Below, piece after piece: positions 29,141 through 39,178 of a stretch of 39,178 nt of DNA. The stretch lies in assembly GCF_000315625.1 (NCBI RefSeq), contig NW_005434671.1, positions 776,878 through 816,055 on the forward strand, in the 5' to 3' direction. Under the pieces are notes generated by a model, which saw only the letters and a program-made list of their open reading frames with translations, did not search any database and was not told the origin of the DNA. This DNA is from Guillardia theta CCMP2712. Taxonomy: Eukaryota; Cryptophyceae; Pyrenomonadales; Geminigeraceae. Position numbers and translations under genes: made by a program. Each line of letters starts with the position of its first letter. Within the stretch, counting starts at the first letter, position 1.

Positions 29141-32100
29141 ATGAAGAAGGCGAGGGACATGGACTCGCTGCATGACGAGACGCCTCGGGCGGCCGCGCAC
29201 TTGACCCAGCATGAAGGGGTCCATGCGTCGCTCGAGACCGGCTGGGGAGGCGATGAGAGCGTGACGAGCACGAGGAGGATACACAGCATGGTGGAGGCGA
29301 GGGACTACAACAGGAGGGTGAAGCTGCAGATACAGAAGGAGCGAGCGGAGGAAGCCCTGCATGTGACGGCAGTCAAGATTCAATCCATGTGGCGAATGTT
29401 CTCGTGCTACAAGAGCTTGCTGCTGGCCAAGGTGAGGAAGCGGCGGGAAGAGAAGCGCGCACGAGCTTGCACCATGATACAGAAGGTCTTCCGCGGGCAT
29501 CAGGCGCGCAACAACGTCGGGCTGGGGGTCATCATCGAGTTCAGGAAGAAGCAAAACAGTGCTGCTGCCCTCGTGCAGTCCGTGTTCCGTGGGCACGTTG
29601 CAAGGATGTACGCTGACGTCCTCCGGCAGCGTCGAGACTCGGACCTGGACCTTGCTCGGTCCAAGAGGGCGCAGGCGCTCATTCGAGGGGCAAGGACGAG
29701 GAGCCGCGTGTGGATGGTGTGGAACTTCCTGCGGCACAAGGTGAGCACGATCGAGAGGTTCTGCAAGCAGCGGTTCCAGCCATGGCAGCGCGAGCAGGTG
29801 GAGCTGCTGAACGACAACCTGAACAAGGTGGTGAGGATACAGGCGCTGGCGAGGAGGTACCTGGCGTACAAGAGGGCAAGGGAGATGAGGAGCGCAAAGA
29901 GACACTTCCTTGCTGTGGGGCAGGGGATGGTGTTGTTCTTGGTCATGATGACCCTCCTCCTCTCCTTCACCATCAACGAGCGATCCAACGGAGCCTTCAG
30001 TGACTTCTCCTCGGCCCTCGTCCGCAGCTTCACCGGTAGCTCCCCCCAGCAGCTCAGCCTTCCTCTTGCTGCAGTCCGCAACCCCGCGGGGCTGTGGAGG
30101 TGGTTGAACAGAACCCTCCTGGTCTGCAGCTTCCTGGAACGAACTCGGTCGTGTGACGTCCAAGTCAGGAACGAGAGGAACTGCACAAGCAGCCTGAGCT
30201 TCGAGCACGCGATCCCAGCCATCATCGTGTCCTCCGTGGCTGCGGGGCAGAAGCGATCCAAACGTTACCGACATGGCACCTGGCCGCTGTCAGGCAACAC
30301 GACGGCCATGGTGAGCAGCTCGCCGTACAGCGCAAGCAACAGCGACAAGTCAAAGTACGGGAGCGTATACCTCCCCTTCCAGTTCGACCCTGCCGCCTCC
30401 TTCGGGGCCTTACAAGGCTTTTTGTCACAGTACCATAGCGGCTTCTTCCAGCTCGACGATCCTCTCCTGGGCAACTCGTCATTCCTTGACTGCGGAGTGC
30501 CGCTCGTTGGAGGGATCTGCCGCTACCAGACGGGGAGGTGGCTGGACTCCAGCACACGAGCTCTCGTCCTCGGCTTCGCCGTGGCGAGCCCCAGCATGAA
30601 CGCGCTGATGACCGTGCGGCTCCTGGTGGAGATGGACGTAGGAGGAGGCATCATGCCCTCCCTTCATACCTCATCCAGCCGCCTGCAGGTGAGAGCACCA
30701 GCACGTCCTCTCCCTTCCTTGTCACCTCACTGCCCTGCAGGTCTATGGAGGCAGCCCGAAGCCCTGGGACGGAGCGTGGGACGTGGGGGTGAGGATATTC
30801 CCGGAGATCTTGTTCCTGCTCTTTGGAGCATGTTACGTTGTCTCCATCCTCCTCCGCTCCTGCTTCTTCATCTCCTTCAGGCCCGGGTCTTTCTTCTCCA
30901 TCGACAAGTTGGAGATCCGCCGCCCCAGGGATTCGCTGAGGATCTTGAGCTTGCAGCCGTTGAAGAGCCTCGACAACTTCCTCACGTTCCTCCTCTTCCT
31001 TGCAACATTCCTCTGGCTGCTGCTGCAACTCGCCGCTCAGGTCATGAGCTCGCAGATCGTTGCCGGGACGCGGAGCTGGTCGACCAGCACTGTTGTTGGA
31101 GTGGCAGACTTTGCCTTCGCCCAGGGTCTTGTGAACCTTCACGGCTGGGGAGATGCAATGATCGCCATAGTCGCTATGCTCATGTGGCACAGGCTTCTCT
31201 TCTCCTACATCTCCACCATCCGACGGTTCCGCACCAGCATCCTCTCTGTCCGCCGCCTTGTCGTCCCTCTCGCTGCTCTGCTGATCACTGGCGGGGCCAT
31301 GACCCTGGGACTGGCACACGTCGCGCACTTGTCCTTCGGTCGCAACATTAAGGGATTCGAGACCATCGACTCCTGCTTGCTCCGCTTGGTGCAGACGCTG
31401 GTGGCTGTGATGGAGGAGGACGAGCCCGGCAGGATGCCTGCTGCGGTCGGAGGATACGGCAGGACCAGCAGTCTGGCACAGGGACAGAGCGGAGTCTTCA
31501 TGGCCGTCGTCTTCCTGCTTGCCCTCTGCTTCCTTGGAGTGACCTGCGCCGTCGTCATCGTTGCGTACACGGAGGAAGAGGAGATGACGACGGGGATACG
31601 TAACTTTAACTTGAGGGAAGGAGGAAGTGTCCGGTGACTGGCTTGTGCAGTGAACCGTCCTTGGCTCTATGAGGGCACGATCCGCACAGCCATCTACTCC
31701 GACTGGGAGCTTCCTCCTCTGAGTGAAGTGAGGCATGCGGTGGTGGAGGCCTTCAGGAGCAGAGTGGAGGAGCAAGTGCAGCTGAAGAAGGTGAGCAAAC
31801 ATCCTCCCCTGCAGTGCACGGCGCTCCCCTCACACTCGCGATGCTCCAGGCGGCGATCCAAGCTCGCGTCCTCTCGCACATCCGAGCAGATTCGCTGCGA
31901 GTGGCGGACGTGGTGAGAGGAGGAAGGGAGATAGTCGTTCCTGCATGGAAGCTGATCTGTGTCGTCAGAACTCGTTCAAGTGGGCTCTGGAGGTCGACAA
32001 GACAAAGGATCTTGATCGCAAGACCGCCAAGGTCGGCGGTCACCTTCACCTCCTGAGTGCTGACGACTACCAATGGCAGTATTTGATGAAAACCTCAAGA

Positions 32101-32620
32101 GTTCTGGCGCATCAGACAAGAGATTACGACAGACGCATCAATCAGATGGAGTCTCTCTTCTTGCTGACCAGCTTTCGCCTCCACGAGCTGATTGAGCACT
32201 TCGTCAAGCTTGTGAGTATCGACCTGCCATGCACTGCCCACCTTGTGAGATGCTTGAGAGCAGGACTTTCCTCGTCGCAGATTTCATTGGCCGCAGGCAA
32301 GGTTGTCAAGTGATGAGATAGACAAAGCCAAACGGTACGAAGAACCATTCTGAAAGGGTCTTAAAGTTCTAAGGTGTCCTCTGATGTGTTGGCAGTTTGT
32401 TACAAAGGCAAACAGAAGAAAAAGGAAAGAAGATGATTAAAATTCCATCAAAGATGCTAGGCGCTATTGAAAAACAATGTGATACTTTGAAGAAGGTACA
32501 CACGAAAACGGGTGCTTGTGACTTACACGATTTGTTCAGGTCATGCACGAAATAAATGGGATGGTAAAAGATACAAACTCAGAAGAAACAGAAACCCCGA
32601 GGTCTGATGCAGTAGGATAA
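29141..32620 (+). CDS. Polycystin-2-like cation channel with N-terminal IQ motifs, 1023 aa
   Basis: Eight exons: 29141-30688, 30741-31599, 31651-31790, 31850-31912, 31969-32211, 32297-32334, 32396-32495, 32540-32620; sum 3072 nt in phase. The N-terminus has IQ-type helices (VKIQSMWRMF, MIQKVFRGHQAR, LVQSVFRGHVAR, VRIQALARRYLAYKR), which bind calmodulin or myosin-like light chains. TM1 is near 262-282 (GMVLFLVMMTLLLSF). A large luminal/extracellular loop follows with N-glycosylation sites and cysteines, as in the polycystin (TOP) domain. Then come TM2 (FPEILFLLFGACYVV), TM3, TM4, TM5 (LVVPLAALLITGGAM), a pore-like segment after LSFGRN, and TM6 (FLLALCFLGVTCAVVIVAY). The cytosolic tail is helical and charged. 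PKD2 relatives act in cilia or internal membranes. It fits the PKD channel fold; exact ion preference cannot be read. Confidence 0.83.
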
Positions 32621-32745
32621 GCAGCGAAAGGAGAGCCATGACGTCTATCGTATGCACAAACAATTTTGTGTACAGAAAGAGAAAACGAAGATGGTTCAGC
32701 GATCTTCACATTTATTCGAAGGAACCGAGCTAACCATATCTGCAT

Positions 32746-34322
32746 CTACATGACCTCAGATATAGTCGTCGAAGGAGCTTCGGGTGCTTTGTCAGCTGCG
32801 GGAGCAGCAGGAAGAGGGTCAGCACGCTTTTCAGACTGCTTGGAAGGCATGAAACGAGAACCATAGGGCACCCTCAACATCATGCACTCCTGTGACAAGC
32901 GAGTCAGTTTGAACATGGAACAGCCACGTCATCACCTGATGGGTCAGAAGCCTGCCCTCGTTCTGGGATCGTGTAACGCTGGATGGCTGGGGTCTGCTGG
33001 ACAAGGTGTTGGCGGATGCAGTAGAAGTGACAGAGTTTGAGTTGGCTGCTGGTTTCTTCGAGCTCGCAGCAGGTTGACTTGTGGGCTTCGACACCAATGG
33101 TGTGGGCTTGGATGCTGTCTGCGTTGGCTTAGGGGCCGCGGGAGCAGGTTTCGCTGCCGCGGGAGCAGGTTTCGCTGCAGCGGGAGCAGGCTTAGGGGCC
33201 GCGGGAGCAGGTTTCGCTGGAGCTGTTTGAGTCTTGGCTGGAGGCTTCGCTGTGGTTGTGGGTTGATGTTGCGAAGAGCTCTTGCCCACAGTCCATACGG
33301 ATCCGAATGGTACTCCGTACATCTGACATTCGGCAGGGCTCAACTGCCTTGTCGTCTCCTTCTTTTCATCGGCCTGAGTGTTGAGGGAAGCTCCTGATGT
33401 CTGTTGAAAGGACGATCAAACCACTAGAAGCTAGCCGGGAACAGACTTGCTCGCACTCACCTCGATAGATTTCTGGGTGATCTTGTTTGCTTCTACAGCA
33501 GAGACGTCTCGTGTAAGCTCAGCCGTGTGGGTGGACGTGCTTCCATCCTCGCCCACTCTCTTGGTCGTGATGGTGACCATCGATCCGTTAGGCCCTGCAC
33601 GATGTTCAGTCATGCTCCACTTTTCTCTTCAGTTAGTTACCAGCCAACGGTTTGTATGCCTCAGTCGCAGGCAAACCTTCGATTGATGTCTCATCAATCT
33701 TGACGATGACATCTCCAATGGCGAGCACGGTTCCAGCTGCTGAAGTATTCTCCTTGATGTCTGTGATGATCAACTCGCCATCTTTCCCGGGCCAGAGCAT
33801 CAGGCCAACAGTGCTCTTCTCTTCATCCAAAGAGGGAACCTGTACAGTTATACTATCAGGCAGAGTGCGGAGATTTAAAGGAATGTTAAGAGTACTATCG
33901 ACCTGCGTTTTCACCGATGGAGCAACAGGGGTAGACGCGTACAAGGAAGTGCCGGTCCCAGGAGTATACCATGTATTCGAAGTAGGCAAGTTCGGAATGG
34001 ACGCATAGATTGACGTAGCTGCAGGGGCTGCCGAGGTAGACATTAGCATGCAGGTTTCGAACTCCTCCACCAACCATTCTGCTTCTTCGCGGCAGTCGTC
34101 CCACCCTTTGCTGGAACTGTGCGCCCTGGAAAGAATCAGGCTCGTGAAGATTCGCGGCAACGTTATCACCTGGCATGTACATGGGCTGGCCCATAGGTGG
34201 CTGTACATAATTTAGCTATAGACATTGAAATGCAATGGAGCAACCTGCCCGTACGAAGGGATAGGAGCAGGATAAAACTGCATTCCTCCCGCTCCATAGC
34301 CATAACTCATATAGACCGCCAT
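32746..34322 (-). CDS. PDZ-domain protein with PAPAAAK repeats, 445 aa
   Basis: Six exons: 34322-34245, 34200-34071, 34027-33641, 33594-33461, 33400-32936, 32889-32746; sum 1338 nt in phase. The N-terminus is Tyr/Gly/Pro-rich and disordered (MSYGYGAGGMQFYPAP). A PDZ domain spans about residues 125-215: carboxylate loop TVGLML, then ELIITDIKENTSAAGTV and IGDVIVKIDE, ending over the next intron in a TKRVGEDGSTSTHTAEL strand. A 21-bp repeat encodes KPAPAA(A/P) units. Two copies of a short motif, ECQMYGVPFGSVW before the repeats and ECMMLRVPYGSRF at the end, flank the Pro/Ala/Lys and Ser/Thr-rich linker. PDZ domains bind C-terminal peptides, so a scaffold is likely. There is no membrane segment. 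It converges with the polycystin-like gene, 125 bp between stops. Confidence 0.82.
33135..33218. repeat. Four copies of a 21-bp coding minisatellite
   Basis: Units at 33135, 33156, 33177 and 33198 follow GCCGCGGGAGCAGGTTTCGC plus one base, the third being diverged. On the minus strand each encodes a seven-residue Ala/Pro/Lys unit of the PDZ protein. Copy number may differ between strains. Confidence 0.9.
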
Positions 34323-35440
34323 GGATGCTAGCCTGGGATCCTACGAATTCCTGCAATCAGTGTGAGTACATACCCAAACGTGATCTCGAACTGCAAATTC
34401 ACTTGATCATCCACCAATCTACACTCTATCTAGGACTTCACGCGCTGAATCAATCTATCAGCATTCAGATTCAATGCATTCTGATGGAAAGTTTGACAAC
34501 TTGGCTGTCAAAACACAATTGAAATTGTCTAACTGTTTGCAAATCGTTCCAAGCTAATTTACGATCTGAAATCCTCGCAACGCTTGCGCGGATCATGGAA
34601 CAGGACAGTCAAGATTCGACTGATCCTGAAAGTTCGGGAATTCCTAAGAATTTCTAGCACAAACCATTATACTGTCCACAGTTTCATCAATGATCTTGTC
34701 ATCATATGGTCTTACAACTGTGTTGTCAACACCAACTCCTCTCAGTTGATCCAACATGTCGGAATCGCGCGTTCTTTCTGTCTCACATCATCACATCTCA
34801 ACCTTGCAAGGGAATAAGAGTCTGTAAGCGCATTGCCCTCAGTCCTCAAACGCTCCTGCTCTCTGCTCCCAGCTCTTTCAGCGCCCTTCATCCTACTTCG
34901 AAGCCATGAGTGGCGGCGGACTGCGAAGGAACCCCTACCCAGGGGTCCCCAGAGTGAAATGAGGGGTGGGATGACCAGAGATGTATGGGGTGGTAGGGGT
35001 GGTGGGTAGTATTGAGAGGAGCCGTAGGGGTTCCAAGGGTACAGTCATAAATCCTGAAAACGAAAGTTAAAATGGAGGATCTTGTGAAAATGCAGGAAAT
35101 TACTGTTGAATATTTGAAATTTTTCCAAGAATGTTTGAGTATTCGAGGGAAGATTCCATCGGCTTGCCAAGGCTGCACCTCATCGCTGGTCAACAAGAGT
35201 AGAGATGGGCTGCGGGTGGGGGGGGGTGGTACAAAGTTGAGGAGGGAGGGGCAAAGGAGTGTTGCTGCGAGGGGTGGAGGGTACGACCGAAAGTAGAATG
35301 GAGGGGTAGTGGTAGTGGAAGGGGGGGTGAAAAGGAGCTTGGAAGTACTTGCCAGAGCGTATCAGGGTGGGTCCTTCTGAGAGGAGTGACGGTTACGGGT
35401 GTAGTAGGGGAGGAAGGGAGAAGGAGGGGTCATCATTCGA
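34323..35440. other. Intergenic, AT-rich then G-rich
   Basis: The first 550 bp are AT-rich with no supported exon and should contain the promoter of the leftward PDZ gene. From about 34910 the plus strand becomes G-rich, with many GGGGT, GGGTGG and AGGGG blocks, including a run of nine G near 35219. No gene is supported. Confidence 0.5.
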
Positions 35441-36190
35441 TTAGAAGGGGGTGAGGGGGGCAGAACTCCGACGTCCGGTAGCAACCAGAAGGTTGCCACG
35501 ACGGGGGGGTCCTCGGTGAGTCACCGCAGGCCGACGTAATGAGACCGGGGGTACTACCGGTTGTACTCCGGCCCCCCCGGGGCAACTGCCAAAGTCGACC
35601 GTCTGAACTTCAGCCCTGTCACGGGTCCTCAGCAGACGGTCCGTTCTAGTCCCCCTCTGGCAACCTCCTTCGCCTTCAGTGACCGGGTGGACCCTCCGGC
35701 CGAGTGATTGGCCACGGATCGGACCGTGCACGGTGCCGGGCCCAGTGTAACCTTCCAAAGAGTTGAACAGACCGTACACTGCGGACTGAAAAACTTTACT
35801 CAAAGTTAAGTTAAAAATAAATTTTATATACGGGCGGCCCGGGGGTCAAGTCACCGAGTGTACGGTCGGAATTTACTAAGTCAAGTTACTTCAACCGCTC
35901 CGAGATCAGCCCCGGTGACTCCGTACTCAGGGCCGTACTGAGAGTCGGACACGGGCCCGGCCGGCGGCGGCGGGCGGCCCGGCCCGATCGGACCGGCCCC
36001 GCCGGTAGTGGACCGGGTTCCGAACGTCAATGATAGCCCGGGGACTGGGAACAGCCTCCGGCCCGCTCAGCGGCTGCTGACATATCCCGAAGTTCCTACT
36101 CCGAGCGGCCCACGTGACGAGGCCCGGCGGCCGCGCGGTCCGAGTCCGACTCCGGGTCCGATCGAGTCGGTAAGGCTCGGCCCGGACTAT
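35441..36190. repeat. GC-rich repeat-like element
   Basis: This 750-bp block has two GC-rich parts separated by a short AT patch (35800-35835, TTAAAAATAAATTTTATATA). It contains GTACTACCGG at 35551, an inverted GTACTCAGGGCCGTACTGAG near 35920-35942, and dense GGCCCGG words from 35950. Frames across it have biased, repetitive composition without recognisable domains. It resembles the islands at 16951 and 25978 and may be a larger copy of the same element. No transposase is seen. Confidence 0.5.
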
Positions 36191-36819
36191 ATCCTGTGAC
36201 ACTCAATGTTTCTACCTTGACCCTTTTAGGTCACTCACCCCCCTGATATTTCACCCCTTGTATTCCCCTCGGAACACAGGGATATAGCTGGTAGGGGTGG
36301 TGCTCCACGGGGGTCGGGTATATATTTAGTCTCAGCCCTTAGAGGGGCATTTACAGGGAGGGTGCGGACAGCCAGTATGCGTACGCGGGCTCCGGAGAAT
36401 GACGAGGTATGAGGAGGAGGAGAGGACAAGGAGAGGAGGAGAAGATAGGAGAAAAGGAATAAGGGGAAAAGAAAGAACTGAGGGGAGAGAAGAGTTCAGA
36501 TGTTGGGAATCAGCAGGAAAGTTGAGGAGGAAGAGCAGTAAAATTGCAGCTAGCAGCCGAGCCGAGCAGACACGAACAGTACAGTGCGATGAAGAGGATA
36601 TGTCGTTTCAAAGTTAGAGAAGAAGATGGAATGAGAACTTTAGTGCAGAACGAGCTGACAAAAGGAATGGAAACTGCGATGAGGTTGAAAGAGCTGAAAA
36701 ACGAACGGAAGCATCGGTTCAGGAAGTCGTAAAATGCTTGTGAATTCTGCCAGTATGTTGTTGGAGGTGAAGAGATGGACATCGAGAAAAAGGAGCTGCA
36801 GCAATGCTAATGATGTCGG
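36191..36819. other. Upstream region of the CobW-like gene
   Basis: The first 150 bp carry more CACCCC/GGGGT words, including TCACCCCCCTGAT. Then comes a purine-rich stretch (36405-36540). A 47-codon basic frame starting at 36589 cannot be joined in phase to the first certain exon, so it is left out. Part of this region may be 5' untranslated or hold an unseen first exon. Confidence 0.45.
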
Positions 36820-39178
36820 ATGCCCTGGTTGCAGGACTACAATGACGGCGGAGCATATCCTGAATTTCATGTCGACCAATATCCTTATGGCATCGGTCGT
36901 CCGATGCCCCTGGTAAACATGGGCAGCACGGTGGGCGGCTATGAGATCACTGGATGTTTTTTCAGGTTCCTCTCACCTTCATCTGTGGGTTTCTTGGCTC
37001 GGGCAAGACAACCATGCTAAAGCATGTGGTAATGTTCGAAAACCTGTGCCCATGATCAGCTCTGTGATGGTTGTCTGTGCTATCAGCTCGAAAACCAGGA
37101 GGGAAAGCGTGTGGGAGTTATTGTGAACGACGTGGCGGAAGTCAACATCGATGCCAAGCTGATTTCGAAGAAGCAAATGAGTGATGAGGACGAGACCTAC
37201 TCCGACACGGTCGAGCTTGAGAACGGCTGCGCGTGCTGTACGGCAGGGGGAGGTGTGTCTTGGCAGAAGCTAAAGGATGGGGATTGAATGTCTCTTCAGA
37301 TCTGATGGACAGCATCCTGAAACTCATAAGGTTGTCGATTCGTCGTGAGATCAGGTCTGTTCCTGCATCTCTCTATATTCCTCCTTTGCGATCTCCTGCC
37401 TTGGCTCCTTTTGGCCCCCCTATGCTGAATTCTGGTCGTCAGCTACGACAGGATTGTCGTTGAGATGAGTGGAGTTTCTGAACCCAAGAATCTGAGAGAG
37501 GAGTTCTTAGAAGCACAAGATGCGCACCAGGTCAGTTAGAGCCTCCTCCTCCTCCCCTCTCAGACCCAGCTTCTACTTCAGCTTGGCCAAAGTTCATCCT
37601 TGTTGTCATTGATGCCACTGTCTTTCTCCTGATTCCCTGGCTCCTGCTACTGTCCCATCTTTGTTGCTGATGCTGGTTGTGGTACAGGTGTTCAAGTACG
37701 TCGAGCTGCAGACGATGCTGACAGTCGTCGACGCCTCTCACTTCCTTGAGCTTTACATCTCCAAGGAGGTGCTCGACGATGCCTCAGGCACGGCCGCTGA
37801 TCCTGTTCCACCAGGATATCCAGCAGAGGCCCGAGCTTGTGATGAAGAACGACCCCAGTGGAGAACAGCACATCGACAGCACGAGGAGGATTGTGGACCT
37901 GCTGGTTGAGATGGTGCGTGACCTGCAACGGCCTTGACCCGTCGACCTGATGTTCGCTGCGTCCTCTTCCCTCCTGCCTCTCCCGTCTCTGGCAGATCGA
38001 GTGCGCGGACTTCCTGATCCTGAACAAGTGCGACCGAGTCTCGTCGAGCCGCATGGAGAATGTGAAGAGCGCCGTGAGGAGGAGAGGAGGCTAAGTTGGT
38101 GAACCCTGCTGCAGCTGTCGGAGATCGTCTCCAACTTCAACCCGACCGCCTCCGTCGTCACCTGCTCGTGGGGCAAGGTGAGTTCGGAAGCAACCATGTA
38201 GGATGTGACAGGATTCGCCATGGCAGGTCCCTTTAGATGTCGTGCTGGGCGCGCCCAAGGGGAAGGGAGTCTGCAAGGTTGACGACGAAGATGACATCCG
38301 AAGAGCCGTGAAGGCAGCGAGACAAGCACAAGGCTCAAGGAAGCAGCAGACGTGAGGCGAAGGAGGAGGTGGTGGCGGTGGTGGCGGTGGTGGTAGTTGG
38401 AGGCAGGACGAGGAACTTGCGGTTGTTGTTGTGGAGGAGGAGGAAGAGGAGCAGGATGAAGATGAGGTGGTGTTTGAAGGGGATGACCACAAAGGCAGCA
38501 AAAGAGCAAGGGAGGACACGTCTGCTGAGACTTTCCCATCTCCCTTCGGACATGTCTCCTTCAATCAAAGTGATCAGATTGCGTTCTTTGCTCAATCCAG
38601 ATACTGACGCTGTCCGCTCTCGCTCTCCTCCTCTCCTCCTCCATTCCTTCCCTCCCCCCCGCTCCCATTTTCTCTTTAACCCATCTTCCTTCTTTGCCTC
38701 CTGCCTTCGTCCATCTTCGACTGAGCAGAGGGTCCAGAGGCTGCCCCTTCTCAGGTTGAGCAAGGAGCTGCGCAGGACCCGAATTTCTCGGGAAAGCTAA
38801 AACCTCGACAACAGACGAGGTAGGAATATGAAGTCACGCTGTCTCGCTCGAGCTCGTTTCTCCCTCCTCTTTTCCTCTCCCCCCTCCCCTCCTCCTCTAG
38901 TTCCTCGCACCCATTCCCTCCCTCTCCTCCTTGCTCATTGTCCTGCCCTGCCAGTGTGGCGAAGCGTTTCGGAATCTCCACGTTTGTGTACTCTCGTCGT
39001 CGACCATTCCATCCGCAGCGGCTCATGGAGCTGATCAAGCTGCTGCCCGTCAAGGTTCCTCCCTCCTCTCGCGCCTCCCCTACCGACTTTTCACGCAGGT
39101 TGACTCCGAAGGCAACGTCGTCGACAACTGGAAGCTGACCGGTTAGTCCCGATTCCCACCGCCTCCTCCTCATGGGGG
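36820..39178 (+). CDS. CobW/G3E-family P-loop GTPase, metallochaperone-like (3' end missing)
   Basis: Fourteen exons are visible: 36820-36912, 36966-37028, 37087-37252, 37300-37354, 37443-37530, 37688-37768, 37815-37913, 37996-38073, 38115-38177, 38227-38351, 38397-38569, 38729-38819, 38955-39054, 39099-39141, all phase-consistent. Motifs are the Walker A FICGFLGSGKTT, a metal-binding CxCC motif (NGCACCT), the Walker B-like RIVVEMSGVSEP, NKCD for guanine specificity, and the CobW C-terminal GISTFVYSRRRPFHP. G3E GTPases deliver zinc or other metals to client proteins. An acidic insert (VVVVEEEEEEQDEDEVVF then HKGSKRARED) sits between the GTPase and C-terminal domains. An apparent in-frame TGA at 38353 is removed by a 45-nt intron (38352-38396). 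The ATG at 36820 is the simplest start but overlaps an acceptor-like GGTTGCAG, so an upstream exon is possible. Confidence 0.88.

Noticed and set aside
29003-30274. Minus-strand open frame of 423 codons
   Set aside because: It is antisense to the IQ and TM1 exon of the polycystin-like gene; its His/Pro/Leu-rich content is typical of a shadow.
35441-35803. Minus-strand open frame of 120 codons in the GC-rich block
   Set aside because: Composition follows the GC bias and no domain or splice context supports it.
36544-36732. Possible N-terminal exon of the CobW-like protein
   Set aside because: No donor gives the phase needed to join the exon starting at or before 36820.
38353-38355. TGA as a selenocysteine codon or true stop in the CobW-like gene
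   Set aside because: A 45-nt GT-AG intron removes it and keeps frame into conserved downstream sequence, a simpler explanation.

Overview
This is a eukaryotic nuclear window. Genes are densely packed on both strands and most are cut by many very short GT-AG introns, typically 39-68 nt with a few of 80-250 nt. Intron ends were placed by hand. For every complete multi-exon model the exon lengths sum to a multiple of three with matching phases, so most exon borders are well supported. The mix is cytoskeletal/ciliary genes (roadblock dynein light chain, Fritz/WDPCP-like protein, polycystin-like channel with IQ motifs), a CbbX-type tandem AAA protein with ankyrin repeats, secreted cysteine-rich and laminin-IV proteins, tiny introns and GC-rich simple repeats. 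This fits a flagellated unicellular alga; a cryptophyte such as Guillardia theta is my best guess, an inference from style and not a proven assignment.

Layout. 1-3357 (-): ankyrin plus tandem CbbX-like AAA protein, 3' end off the left edge. 4174-5427 (+): unrecognised intronless gene. 5605-6654 (-): secreted cysteine-rich protein, divergent from 6980-11332 (+): secreted laminin-IV protein of 1292 aa with glycine-rich repeats. 11383-12369 (-): acidic unrecognised protein. 12998-14406 (-): NudC-type NADH pyrophosphatase, divergent from 14957-16822 (+): VPS45. 17237-21924 (+): predicted fusion of a sulfotransferase with two GT23-like fucosyltransferase modules, the first apparently degenerate. 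22112-25939 (-): beta-propeller/alpha-solenoid protein resembling Fritz/WDPCP, broken by a 100-N assembly gap. 26750-27231 (-): roadblock/LC7 dynein light chain. 28185-28761 (+): tentative small gene. 29141-32620 (+): polycystin-2-like channel. 32746-34322 (-): PDZ protein with Pro/Ala/Lys repeats. 34323-36819: repeat-rich intergenic stretch with a very GC-rich element. 36820 to the right edge (+): CobW/G3E-type GTPase, incomplete at its 3' end.

There is no operon logic; neighbours are independent genes, often convergent with only 50-190 bp between stops. Thematic links are weak: four genes point to the flagellum, cell surface or membrane traffic (polycystin, roadblock, Fritz-like, VPS45), and two to secreted or surface glycan biology (laminin-IV protein, sulfotransferase-GT23 fusion). 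The most notable items are that fusion, the laminin-IV protein, the IQ-motif polycystin, and a family of GC-rich islands sharing GTACT and CCGGGCC words.
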